Shown here: positions 42,091 to 52,517 of the stretch, one piece after another
Numbering within the stretch: the stretch's first letter is position 1
Layout of the letters: each line of letters begins with the position of its first letter
Assembly (NCBI GenBank): GCA_018398575.1
Contig: JAGTXZ010000008.1
Span: forward strand, 124,001-188,000
Origin: Ampelomyces quisqualis
Taxonomy: Eukaryota; Ascomycota; Dothideomycetes; Pleosporales; Phaeosphaeriaceae
Length of the DNA: 64,000 nucleotides
Direction of reading: 5' to 3'
Translations under genes and position numbers: made by a program
The notes under the pieces: generated by a model
Seen by the model: only the letters and a program-made list of their open reading frames with translations
Database searches by the model: none
What the model was told of the DNA's origin: nothing

Positions 42091-43899
42091 CTAGGCTCCG
42101 CCAGCTATCCTCCATGCTTTCAGAGGCAAGGCCTGAATTCTCATCACTGCGGGTTTGATGAAGCCCCAAAATGTGATCACACCGATAAGAACACACAAGA
42201 CATTGACAATGTAGTATCCATCGGTGGTAACCTTGTAGATGCCGCCACCGTCCCGGCATCTGTGCTTGTCTGCTTCACCAGCACAAGCAAAGGCTTGAGT
42301 AACAGGTATGCTTTTAAGGAGATCAGCTTTAAGCGGAACTGTGGGCGGAAAGCAGGTGGCAGCAGTAAACATGTCCACAGCTTTGAGAACGAAGTAGCGA
42401 GGGAACGTGCCTCCGAGATTTGAGACACTGATGTGATGTTAGCGGAAGACAGAGGGAGTGGGAGGATCGTTGACTTACGTAGCAAGAAGAGTCATATATG
42501 TTCCACCGATCAGCGGATCTGAGATCTTGGCATGGAAGGCACTGACTGCGACAAACATGACCGTGTTCATGAAAGTCGAAAGCACATGCTCGGCAATGAC
42601 AAGCAGTAGGAATGAAGCTCCTGCCCCATCAGAGGGGAAGACCGAAACAACGAATTGCGCGAACCCAGCCGCTGCTAGTCGTCCCACGAAGGACCAGCAC
42701 CAGATGTGCATTGGCGGATAGGTTTGACACCACTTGCCAATGTAGTACCCTAGGAAAACTTCCACAGGAAAGTCGATCAGAATCACAAGGGAGAGCTGCT
42801 CTTGCTTCAGGCCCTTGTCCAACAACTTGAGGCTTGTTACTGCGTCGTTGGCTTGAAATCCAATCTTTGCAATCAGATGGATAATAATGAATGACTGGAT
42901 GTTCTTGAGCTTGAGAATACCCCACATGGTCCGATACACCTCCATAATGCCGTCCGTATTCTTATCGCGATCCTCGCGCTTCATGAAGGCAAGCCCAGCG
43001 GTAACGACCAAGTACGCCCAGCCCCAAAATGTAAGGTAGCTGTCAAGCTCCATGAGGCCAGTCTCACCAGGGGCGCCTGCAGCGCGAAACCAGCGGTTGG
43101 CAAAGTCCTTCGAGTTGAAAGCAAGGAAGACGGTGTACGAGAGAAATTGTCCAGCCGTGAGACCAACGGTTTGCGCGGTCGAAGCGTATGCGAGGTTCTC
43201 TTTCGAGAGGAGTGTGAGCGCCCAACCATCTACAGCAATATCTTGCGTCGCGCAGAGGAAGACGAGCGCGAACCACCACCACGTAAAGTTCCACACGCCC
43301 CCCTCATTGTCGCTTGCATCTCTCAACATCTTGTTTATGTGCTTTCCCAGCCATATCATAGAGAAACCTGATATGGTTTGAATGGGCAAAATCCAGCTCT
43401 TCCTGCGCCCAATTTTAGGCGACCATACCGCATCCACAATCGGGCTCCAAAGCAACTTCAGGGAATACGGGTATGCCGCCAGCGAGAAAACGCCGATAGC
43501 AGAATACGAAACCACGTTCTTGAGTAAAAACGGGACGGAGCCATGCGCCAGACCCATCGGTATACCCTGAAGGAAGTACAGCAACACGAGCAGCAGAAAG
43601 TTCCGCTGGTCTTTTTTGCTCAGCTCGAAGAAGCCTTTTGAGGGCCCCTCGTCCTCCTGATCCAGAGGTGGTATTTCGTCATCGAGCGAGAAGCTCGAAC
43701 TGCCCATCAACGAGGCAGCTTGGCTCGAGGGAGAAGTGCCATCGATGGAGTTGTGTTTCCTTCGGTGCTCCAACACGATTCCGTTCATTTTGGTGCTGGT
43801 TTGTTTGGCATCTCCTTTGCCTTTTTCTCGCAGGGAATCGGTGGAACCCTGCTGTCGTACAGAGGCGCGGTTCTTGGATCTCGAGGCTCGTTTGCTCAT
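42091..43899 (-). CDS. Acetyl-CoA transporter (AT-1/SLC33A1 family, ER membrane)
   Basis: Exons 43899-42479 and 42427-42091 give 585 residues. An MFS-related protein that carries acetyl-CoA into the ER lumen in animals; fungal members are less studied. It has about 11-12 hydrophobic segments. Family blocks are LLVLLYFLQGIPMGLAHGSV, FSLAAYPYSLKLLWSPIVDA (with GRRKSWILPIQ following), FLCATQDIAVDGWALTLL and AYASTAQTVGLTAGQFLSY. Across the intron comes TVSNLGGTFPRYFVLKAVD. The Cys-containing luminal loop FACAGEADKHRCRDGGG precedes the last helix. The N-terminal 80 residues are basic and Ser-rich, cytosolic-type. Divergent from cenpO with 442 bp between. Confidence 0.92.
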
Positions 43900-44341
43900 T
43901 GGAGATATTTCGGAAAGATAGGTTTCGCTATCGAGGGGTAGCTCTGAGGATCTTCGCAGGACGGAAAAGGAGGTCGTCGTGCTAGCGTCGACTTGTACCG
44001 TAGTATGTGGCTTTCTTGAAAAGTATCACAGATCGTGAACGAGGGGCTCGAGCAGTGTGGAGAATCTGGATTGACAGGCAGAAAAGCAATATGTGGCACG
44101 TCGTGCGGAATTACTTTATTGCGGGCACCAGAACGCAGCGCTGATGCCGCAGTCCGAGTCAAGAGTGCTCAGTGCACGTGGATGGGAACCGTGTCCTCTC
44201 AGATCAGCGGCGGCGATCTGCAAGGCTAACGTTGAATTCGCGACATCCTTGTCTAGCACGTGTTTACGCGACATGCGGAGTTGCATGCGACTGAACGCTG
44301 ACAAGTCAACCAGCGCCAGCCAAGAGCTCGACACCGCAATC
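43900..44341. promoter_or_regulatory. Divergent promoter region, acetyl-CoA transporter and CENP-O genes
   Basis: The frame of the CENP-O gene is open upstream to about 44093. It lacks conservation there, and the only strong start is at 44342, so this stretch is read as promoter/5' UTR. Confidence 0.55.
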
Positions 44342-45250
44342 ATGGCCACAATCGATGACCTGGACTCCGAAATCAACCATCTGCACGCTCGCATAGCCAC
44401 CCTCCAAGCCCACCGCGCAAACTTGTCATCGGTCCTCCTCTCACAACCCCACCTCTCTGCGCGTCTCCAGACACCCAACCAAAACTCCAAATCCGCAGAT
44501 ACGGCACAGCGCGCAATCGAACAGCAATCAAAGCGCAATCTCGAGAACATCTACCGCGCATGCGCCGGCGTTACAGCCTACAAAGTCAAAGACCCGGACC
44601 CGAACGCGATAAACAACGGCAACATCCTAGGAGTGAGCATCGACGTCGCGATTGGCGGCAAGTTCATTGAGACATACCATGTGCTGCTGAACTGGCGATT
44701 GAGAGATGAACGTCGGTTATTGAGGATACACAAGCACACCATACCGACATGTATTCCACTACAGCAGCTGGTCAACAAGTGGCTACCCACAAGTGGAAAG
44801 GACGTCGACACAGACCCCGAGCAAGACCTGGTCCGCTTTGGCAGATTATTGAGGAAAGAGCTTGTAAGCTGGCACATGCGTGTCAACGCTGTAGAGGACA
44901 TGAGGAGGGAAGCGGGGCTGTCGAACCGATCTTCTCGGGAAGACAAGGATGCTGGCAATGACAGTACGGGCAAAGTATTGAATGCTTTTGTCAGCGACGA
45001 TGAAGCTTCGGATGTCGAAGAAGATGCCATCGAAGATGGTCCGGTGCGGATACTCGAGGTCGAGAGCGACGCTGCTGTACGACAGGTCACGGTCACCTGG
45101 TCTGACCGTCGAGTTGCAGTCATGAATGTTTCGAAAGACGGTCGAATCGAGAAGGCGGTCTGCAGGGCGAGAGACGGCATTCGAGATGCGGCCATGAGCA
45201 GGAAGGCTGTTGGGCCTATGCTTGGTCTGATCCGGCGACTCAATGCTTGA
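44342..45250 (+). CDS. Kinetochore CENP-O / Mcm21 / Mal2 homologue
   Basis: Single-exon gene of 302 residues. CENP-O family proteins are part of the constitutive centromere network (COMA/CENP-OPQUR). The N-terminus is a coiled coil (DLDSEINHLHARIATLQAHR). The conserved region then reads ENIYRACAGVTAYKVKDPDP, SIDVAIGGKFIETYHVLLNW, and HKHTIPTCIPLQQLVNKWLP, the usual RWD-like CENP-O domain. An acidic loop at about 215-235 precedes the final helical end. ATG 44342 is chosen because it directly precedes the coiled coil and follows a purine-rich context. Convergent with VMA22 (137 bp between stops). Confidence 0.88.
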   Translation: MATIDDLDSEINHLHARIATLQAHRANLSSVLLSQPHLSARLQTPNQNSKSADTAQRAIEQQSKRNLENIYRACAGVTAYKVKDPDPNAINNGNILGVSIDVAIGGKFIETYHVLLNWRLRDERRLLRIHKHTIPTCIPLQQLVNKWLPTSGKDVDTDPEQDLVRFGRLLRKELVSWHMRVNAVEDMRREAGLSNRSSREDKDAGNDSTGKVLNAFVSDDEASDVEEDAIEDGPVRILEVESDAAVRQVTVTWSDRRVAVMNVSKDGRIEKAVCRARDGIRDAAMSRKAVGPMLGLIRRLNA

Positions 45251-45387
45251 AGATCAGGCACTAACGTCTGTGAGAGGGAGTGTGGAGTTCGGTGTTTGTC
45301 GTGATACCCGATTTGTCCAACATTCATAGCTTGTTTGATTACGCGATGTGCTCAATGGCACTTTGGACCTGCGGACCTCATCACACA

Positions 45388-46084
45388 TTACAACTTCTTG
45401 ATTTGCTTCCGTACCCGCCCGATCTCGATTTCCTGAATCCGCAAATCTTTGGTGATTGTTGCCAACTGTGGTACGGATCTCTCGACGGCAGAGATGAAGC
45501 TTGACTGTGCCGAGCGGAGAGCAGGTGGGACTAGGATTCCAAACCAGCGTATCGCATCCCCTGTTTTGGCGGTCTTCTTGCTCTCGCCCTGGGACTTCGA
45601 CGACTTCTTAGACTCGTCATTCGAGTCATCGTTGCTTGCTGCTAGCTCCTTTTCACCTGTGACAGAAAAACTTATGCCGTCTTTTGCAGTGGCCGGAGCA
45701 TCTACTTCGATAGTGCTGGTAGATATCAGCATACACTACCATACAGTTATACGCCTACCAACTCACACTTTTCGTGTTGCTTGCATGCGCTCGTCGTAGC
45801 TGTCTTGTCCATAATGCGTGGCTGAGCGGTTTTGAAAGTTTGCCTGAGCCAAGGACATGTATCCCTTTCCATACGTTAGCATTTATCGCAGATATGACCG
45901 GGATTAGTCTTACGGAGGACATTTGTCTGGATAATTGTTCCCGCGTTTTCTGATACTGGTCTAGAGTGTGCAGGTACTTCTCTAACAGCTCGTCCAGCCG
46001 CGTGACAAGAGCATCTTTGTCCGCCGATAGACTCTCCGTCTCGGCAACGGAGATGTGAGGCTGCTGAGTCTCTACGTCAGCCAT
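45388..46084 (-). CDS. VMA22: V-ATPase assembly factor Vma22 (CCDC115-like)
   Basis: Exons 46084-45914, 45864-45767 and 45715-45388 give 198 residues. Vma22 works with Vma12 and Vma21 at the ER in assembling the V-ATPase membrane sector. The N-terminus has the LVTRLDELLEKYLHTLDQYQ helix and REQLSRQMSSGYMSLAQANF across the first intron, followed by YGQDSYDERMQATRKV, the family's best-conserved stretch. A Lys/Ser/Asp-rich linker comes next. The C-terminus DAIRWFGILVPPALRSAQSS is the second conserved block. ATG 46084 was chosen over an upstream in-frame ATG at 46156 because it begins the conserved region. Divergent from surf1 with only 170 bp between starts. Confidence 0.88.
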
Positions 46085-46254
46085 TGGTAATGTATTCGAT
46101 GGTGGTTCACGACAAGTGTAGAGGTGACGGCTAAGCCTGGACCGTAGACATCCCATGCTACTTTCGTCACTAGCTCCGGAAGTCCGCCATCAACTTTCTA
46201 CATTCCACCACCAGACACACCTGTCACTCTCCCCACCTTCCCCACCCCGCCGAA

Positions 46255-47369
46255 ATGTCGAAACCAAATCCCTTCTTCACCCTCTTCAGAAGATACTACA
46301 CACACCGAAGCGCACATGTCTTGCGCCCACAACTACACCAAGCACCACGACAACCACAATGCCTCCGCCAACGCTTCCCACCACGCACCACGCTCCTCCT
46401 CCTCCACCGGCGCTCCGTAGGCGGCCCCAGCGGCGGCATCGACCCCTCCTTCGTCTCTATCCTCGAGCGGCCAGCAAAAATGGTGCGATCAGGCAAACAA
46501 CACGGCCCCGGGCTCATCATCCTCGCGATAATCCCCGTCACAGCCTTCCTGCTCGGGTGCTGGCAAGTGCAACGGCTAGGCTGGAAGACGGAGCTTGTTG
46601 CGCGCTTCGAGGACCGGCTGACGTTTCCGCCATTGGAGCTGCCGCTGCGCATTGACGAGAGCATGTTGGATGCGTTTGATTACCGCAGGGTGTATGCTAC
46701 GGGACGGTTGCGGCATGATCAGGAGATGCTGATTGGACCGCGGATGTTGGATGGGGAGGAGGGGTATACGGTTATTACGCCGTTGGAGAGGACGGATGGC
46801 AGGGGGAATGTGCATAAGATTCTGTGCTGTAGGGGGTGGATCAAGAAGGATACGGCGCCGCAATGGTTTAGGAAGAGTAGTGGGGGGTTACCGGAGGGGG
46901 ATGTCACGGTCGAGGGGTTGCTGAGGATACCGCCAAAGGGGAATATGTTCACGCCGAAGAATCAGCCGGAGAAGGGCAAGTGGTTTTTCCCAAGTGTCGC
47001 TGAGATGGCAGAGTACTCGGGGAGTCAAAGAGTTTGGGTTGAAGAGACAATGAGTGAGTCGTCTCTTTCTTGATGATGCAAGTTTATTGGGTATCTAATA
47101 AAGCAACAGCGCCCGATCTGCTCACGAATTATGAGCGCGAGCCGAAGGGCATACCGATTGGCAGAGCACCAACTGTGAACCTGAGGAACAACCATACACA
47201 GTACATCTTCACATGGTAAGCTCGCCCCTACCTTCCCCCACTGCAAAGCGGAGAGCTAACAAGACACAGGTACGCGTTAAGCTTTGCCACATCAATCATG
47301 TTCTGGATGGTCGTTAAGAAGCCACTGACGGGCACCCAACGAAGAGTCCGACATAGCTCGGAATGGTGA
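46255..47369 (+). CDS. SHY1: SURF1/Shy1 cytochrome c oxidase assembly factor
   Basis: Exons 46255-47053, 47110-47215 and 47270-47369 give 334 residues. A mitochondrial inner-membrane protein needed for cytochrome oxidase assembly, particularly around Cox1. The N-terminus is Arg-rich with no acid (presequence). The first membrane helix is GLIILAIIPVTAFLLGCWQV followed by QRLGWKTELV, the SURF1 signature. FDYRRVYATGRL, GPRMLDGEEGYTVITPLER and CCRGWIKKDTAP are further blocks. YALSFATSIMFWMVV is the second helix, spanning the last exon. The stop is 23 bp from the stop of the convergent CENP-T gene. Confidence 0.94.
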
Positions 47370-47392
47370 ACCACAGTTCGCCATCATGTCTT

Positions 47393-49079
47393 TCACTCTT
47401 CTTCTTCTCCTTCTTGTACGGCATTCAGCCGCTTCCGCTTCTGACCTCGAAGCTTCTTCGGAGGCTCCATACGCAGCTGCTGGAGCAGCTCCCGCGGCAG
47501 CATTTTTTGGGCCAGTGAAAATGATGTGCTGTGATTTGTAGTCTTGCGCGTTCTGATAGAGGTCGTCAGCGTAGCTCGGCATACACATCTGTGCAGACAT
47601 GGATATGACATACCTTTTCATGAGCGCAATCACGTCGCTCTCTTCGATCATCTTCCGCCCACCATGTTGTGCGTAGGCGGCGAGGTCAATACCTATCTGC
47701 TCAAAGAAGTCGTCTGTCACTCTCACCAACGCCGCTAGTGCATCTTTATTTAGTTGAGCTTTGCTTCCTTGAGACTTCATAAAGCCCAGCGCCAGCTTCT
47801 TGACCGATGCAGCGGGAAACGATGGATATTCTAGTCCGCGTTGAGAAATACGTAGCTCCTTTGCTTTCCTTGTGCTTTGCCGCTTTGCTGCAGGCCGTTC
47901 GGGCGATTTTGTCTGAAGGCTACGGTCCAAGGCTGACTCTTCCTCACGATAGAGGGCGAGATCGGCATCGTCGTCTAGGCCGTCATCTGACTCCCAGCCC
48001 TGTATGCCGACCTGTTCAGTGGGGTCTTCGTCGTTCAGCGCTCCCGTGATTTCCACCTGCTCCTCATCTTCAGACTGTTCCAGCTCTTCGTAACTTTCGT
48101 TCATGATCGCCGGTGCATTTTCTTGGGCATTTTCGTCCTGCTCGCGCTGTGTCTGTTCTAGCGTAGGCGCTTGTATGCGCTCAGGAATCAAGAACCTGAA
48201 AGTGGGTTCCTCAGTATCGTCGTCCGCGTCACCGAATACACCAAGATCCACATCGCCCTGTCTAACATCCCTTCGTCCTGTGGGCGCTCGGATTTGTGTT
48301 GTAGTGTCGTCCTCGTCCAATGCTTCGTCGATGGTCCGATCGAGCAGGCCGTCTCGCCGGCTAATGAAAGTTCCATCAACCTCATATTCTTCTTCTACGG
48401 CGCCTAATTCGCTCAGATCTGCAAATCGCTCACTGACTCGTCCAGGGAACATGAATCGCGGGTCTTCGCTGAATGCTCTTCGCCCAAGCTCAAGGGATTG
48501 GACTGTTCCGCCATCAACATCCTCAGGCAGTTCGGGTAGTAGGGATTGTCGTGGTGGAAATTCGTGCATGCTATCATCGTCGTACATGTCGTCGAGCGGC
48601 ATACTAAGGCGCGGTGCAGCTGGATCGGGGCCATCTTCAACATCGGGCAGATCAAGGGCCGAGTGTCGGTTTCGCCGTGGGTCAATTTCCGGAGAAGGCT
48701 GGACTGGTTGAGTGTCGCGGGCGAGTGCTCTACTCAGGTCTCGTAGGATATCGCGCGGAGTCTCTCGCTGTACTCTTCCGCTTCTTCTCCGGTTGTGGCC
48801 TGGTGTTCTCGCTGCATTGGCACGTTCGCGAAGTGCCCGAATTGCATGCGGGGTCGTTGGCGCAACTCGTCGCGATGGTAATGGTCGCGTTGCTGGCCCT
48901 CCGCGTGGCGTCCGTCCTGTGCCCGGTGTTCGGACAAGTGGTGTCTTCTTGCTCCCAGGTGTTGGCCCCGCGCTTGCAGCCCGTCGAAAGGGAGTGCTTG
49001 GTCCAAGATGCGAATTCGGCGTGCGGGCAATCGAGCGATCGGGCGACGGGCGCTGCTTCTTGTGCGACGACTCGGACAT
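47393..49079 (-). CDS. Kinetochore CENP-T homologue (histone-fold, Cnn1-like)
   Basis: Exons 49079-47614 and 47552-47393 give 541 residues. CENP-T links centromeric DNA to the outer kinetochore. The N-terminal region is basic and rich in Thr-Pro/Ser-Pro sites (RTPGTGRTPRGGP, RETPRDILRDLSRAL), as expected for the Ndc80-binding, CDK-regulated arm. A long acidic middle follows. The histone fold occupies about residues 425-500 with YPSFPAASVKKLALGFMKSQ, LVRVTDDFFEQIGIDLAAYA and GGRKMIEESDVIALMKR. Over the intron comes SFSLAQKMLPRELLQQLRM, the characteristic CENP-T extension. The C-terminal KRKRLNAVQEGEEEE is short. ATG 49079 is the first in frame. Divergent from cms1 over 193 bp. Confidence 0.9.
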
Positions 49080-49272
49080 GGTCGCTGCTTGTTGTCGTCG
49101 TGAAGTAAACAAAATGCTTGTCTATGATACTGGGGAACGCGGCGGGACGCGCCTCGGCCGGGCTAGCCCGTAATGAACTAGTGTGGATATCTATCGATAA
49201 CCTTAAGTTTTGTAACTTTTTTTGTTGCACCACGGCACCCGCTGCGACAAAACACAAACCGCGAACTACGCC

Positions 49273-50206
49273 ATGTCAGACTCAGACTCAGATGGAGGGG
49301 TACCCCTTATTGAGGCAGAATTTGACGCTACAGCATCGTCTAAGAAGCGCAAGAGAGAAGCAGAGCCAGAGGCGACCAAAGACAGCAAAAAGGCTGCTAA
49401 GAAGCTGAAGCGGAAGGAGAAGAAGAAACAAAAAGTGAAGGATATAGACGAAGATGATCTGGATCCGAAACTGGGTATCAATCATTCTTTTGGACGTATG
49501 GATGGACAGCTCATGGCCGACTATATCAACGCCCGGACGCGACTCTATGGAAAAGAGCTCAGCAGCGTCGAGCTAGAAGACAAATTCATTCCTGGTATGG
49601 TCGGCATATTCTCCATCGAAGTCATTGCTGATTGCTTCCAGCGAGGACTGTTCGAGATAGCACAAGCTGGAGCAAGCCACGAACTACCGATAACCTATCA
49701 GCATTTCTGAAGCAGCAGTGCACCGCACTGCAGCCGACGCCCAAGAAACCAGTCGGAGCACCACACACCATTGTAGTCACCGCATCTGGAATTCGTGCTG
49801 CCGACCTATGTCGATCCCTCAGGAGTGGCTTGCCCCAGGAAGGCATCAAGGATCCAAACGTAGCGAAATTGTTTGCAAAGCACATGAAGCTGGCCGAGCA
49901 AGTCGCTCATCTCAAGAAGAACAAGTACGCCAAGCATTCTTTGCGGAGATGATGAATTGCTAACACTCCAACAGCATTGATTTTGGAGTCGGAACACCTG
50001 ATCGACTGGCGGCGCTGCTGGAAGAGAAAGCTCTGTCGACAGCCAACTTGAAGCAAGTTGTCATGGACGTATCGTACATCGACCAGAAGAAGCGCGGTAT
50101 TCTCGACATGAAGGAACTGCACGAGTCGTTGATCAAATTTCTGCTGCGGAGGAACTTTGTCGGGCAAGGCAAAGAGCGGGGCGACGACATGTTCCTGTTC
50201 TATTGA
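49273..50206 (+). CDS. CMS1: Cms1-family ribosome-biogenesis protein
   Basis: Exons 49273-49594, 49642-49924 and 49975-50206 give 278 residues. Cms1 associates with the U3/90S pre-ribosome. The N-terminus is acidic then strongly basic (KKAAKKLKRKEKKKQK), as in nucleolar proteins. FGRMDGQLMADYINARTRLY and VELEDKFIPARTVRDSTSW precede the core, which resembles a degenerate helicase-like fold: HTIVVTASGIRAADLCRSLR, then across the second intron NIDFGVGTPDRLAALLEEKA and VVMDVSYIDQKKRGILDM. All are recognised Cms1 blocks. The first ATG after the CENP-T divergent gap is used. Introns are 47 and 50 bp. Confidence 0.9.
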
Positions 50207-51134
50207 GGAAGTCGGGTGGTGAGCGTGCCATGTCTAGAGGAGGAAGGCTGAGTGACGTGAGCCCAGTGCGATGGCCACTAGATGCCCCGGATGTCGATGG
50301 AAGCATGGCATTGGCTGGAATGCGTGGTCGGTGCACACGATCACTCGCGCCACACAAGAGATGCGACCTCCCATTCGCGGGGACCAAGATGCAACGTTCA
50401 CATGTCGGACGAAACACGGCTCATGGAGTCATGGGAAAGCCAAGCGGCCGACTGGCGAACAGATGAATGCAGGCAGAGAGGAGAGGTAGATCACGGCGCT
50501 AGCCCTTGGAACCGTCAAGCTGCATGCGCGGAGAATTTGATGTTGAGCAGAGTGGGTATGCATGTATCATGTACCGAGTGGGGAGTACTCCGTGCAAACA
50601 CATGTGACTCGCGTTGGTGGGCCGGTGGGCGAAAGCTGTCACCGGCACAACAGCGACGGCCTGCGAATCGGATTCTCGAGCAGCCAGGACGCCGTGCGAG
50701 ACGAGGCATGCGGCACCGTGGGTCCTGCCTATCAGAACCCTCACGAGCGTGTGGAAGCGTGCGATGGTGGTTTGGTGTCAAATCGGTTTCAAGAAGACCT
50801 CATCCTTGGGCGCCTGCATTTTGGCAAAAAAGGCCCACTGCACCTCGTCGCCGGCTGTGCCCCATCTGCGTCCATCCAGCATCCTCCAGTTGACGTGTTG
50901 AAGCTGCACTCTCGCCGCGCGCAACGACCGCCCATACCCAAGCCTCGCCATCCCAGCTCGCTTCTCGCCCGCCGCCGCCAAGCAACAAAACGCCCCCCTA
51001 CGGCCTACGCTGCAGATAGCTCCCGCGCCACAACTCGCCTGCTCAGACGACGCTGCACCCCCAGTGCACTCGCCGAACAGGGACCCAGGACCCGCAGACG
51101 ACTCTAAACAGACGACGCGCATAGCATCTGCACA
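50207..51134. other. Intergenic, upstream region of the Rac gene
   Basis: 928 bp with no recognisable gene. Several overlapping frames of 80-200 codons exist on both strands, but composition is inconsistent with coding and none has a domain. 50900-51134 is pyrimidine/C-rich, consistent with a 5' UTR of rac1. Confidence 0.55.
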
Positions 51135-51989
51135 ATGGCTGCCCCTGCGACCCAGTCTCTCAAGGTGCGCCCGCTGCAGTGGCGATGCCGCTGGTCAGCT
51201 GCCCGATAGCTAACAGGCCGACAGTGCGTTGTCACAGGCGACGGTGCCGTTGGCAAGGTAGGAAGCATCTTCTCGCAGTGCTGCCGCCAGAAGTGCTGAC
51301 CCACCAGACATGTCTTCTCATCTCCTACACGACAAACGCGTTCCCAGGCGAATACATCCCCACCGTGTGAGTCCGCTAGACACCGTCCCGAGACGCGCGC
51401 TGATCGCCCCAGGTTCGACAACTACTCTGCAAATGTAATGGTAGACGGCAAGCCCATTAGCCTGGGATTGTGGGATACCGCCGGGCAGGAAGATTACGAC
51501 CGACTCCGACCGCTCTCCTACCCGCAGACCGATGTCTTCTTAATCTGCTTCTCCATAGTCAGCCCGCCGTCGTTCGACAACGTCAAGGCAAAGGTGAGAG
51601 ACACATTGCTCTTTGCGGGCATGTCAAGCTCATCGTGTGCAGTGGTACCCCGAGATTGATCATCACGCGCCCGGCGTGCCCATTATACTCGTCGGAACGA
51701 AGCTAGATTTGAGGGACGATGAGGGGACCAAGGAGTCCTTGAGGCAAAAGAAGATGGCGCCCATTCAATACGAGCAGGCCGTCATGGTCGCTAAGGAAAT
51801 CAAGGCACAAAAATACCTCGAGTGCTCCGCGCTGACACAGCGCAACCTCAAGAGCGTGTTCGATGAGGCAATCCGGTACGTTGTGGCCGATATCGCACAA
51901 TACCTAGACTAACAGGATGCAGTGCGGTGCTCAGCCCACGTCCTCAGCAAGTAGCGATGAAGAAGAAGTCCAAGTGCACCATATTATAA
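51135..51989 (+). CDS. rac1: Rac-type Rho GTPase
   Basis: Six exons: 51135-51164, 51225-51257, 51308-51366, 51413-51593, 51643-51875 and 51923-51989, 200 residues. It controls polarity, actin and NADPH oxidase in filamentous fungi. The P-loop GDGAVGKT spans the exon 2/3 junction. Switch I is [20 protein letters not shown]. Switch II is WDTAGQEDYDRLRPLSYPQT. GTKLDLRDD (with TKLD for base binding) and ECSAL complete the GTP site. [20 protein letters not shown] identifies Rac rather than Cdc42. The C-terminus is polybasic (MKKKSK) with a CTIL CAAX box, predicted geranylgeranylated because of the final Leu. Introns are 46-60 bp. Confidence 0.96.
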
Positions 51990-52517
51990 GGGCGAGTCGC
52001 CTGTCGCGGAGGTCCGAGTTGGCGTAATGAGGAGCGGTCCGGGACTTTGAATAAGTGCACACTCGATTCTACCAAACCGAGCACCCTCGAGGTGTGCGAT
52101 CGTTGCACGTGGCCAGGCAACGCACAACATCTTAGCATCTGGTACAATCTACTGAACAGCGCTTGCTTTGCCGCATTTGCGGCAACATCTGCGATCTGCA
52201 GAATGCACATATGACATCGCCATGGTTTTCTGCTGCATTGTTCTCCTTCGGCGCCATGGTTTCATAGGACTGGACTTTAGCATTTCTCCATAGACTTTTT
52301 TTCTGCGTCTTGTTCTCCTCCTGCTTGGTGAGACTGGTGATACTTGCGTCAGAGAGGCAGTCCTAGTAGTAGACATGCGCCTGCGGGACTGAGATCAGGC
52401 CTCGGTACCACTCCACTTTGCATGCCAGTTCCCCGCGTGGGTGAGCTACAGGCTACCAGGCTGCCCTGGCACGCGCCTAAGCCCCACCCCACTGCTGTCA
52501 CTACTCGACTGATCAAT
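51990..52517. other. Intergenic, nothing recognised
   Basis: 528 bp between the Rac and UBX genes. A minus-strand frame around 52150-52376 with several Cys and Arg residues was considered and rejected as a gene. Confidence 0.5.

Noticed and set aside
44093..44341. Extended N-terminus of CENP-O upstream of 44342
   Set aside because: The extension begins at a non-ATG codon and has no conservation. The coiled coil begins right after ATG 44342.
50282..50893. 203-codon frame upstream of rac1
   Set aside because: Composition (Trp/Arg/Cys-rich, no domain) looks like a chance frame in GC-rich DNA, and the minus strand is equally open.
52149..52376. Cys/Arg-rich minus-strand frame (75 codons)
   Set aside because: The cysteines are not in a zinc-finger spacing and the frame is mostly Arg/Lys runs.
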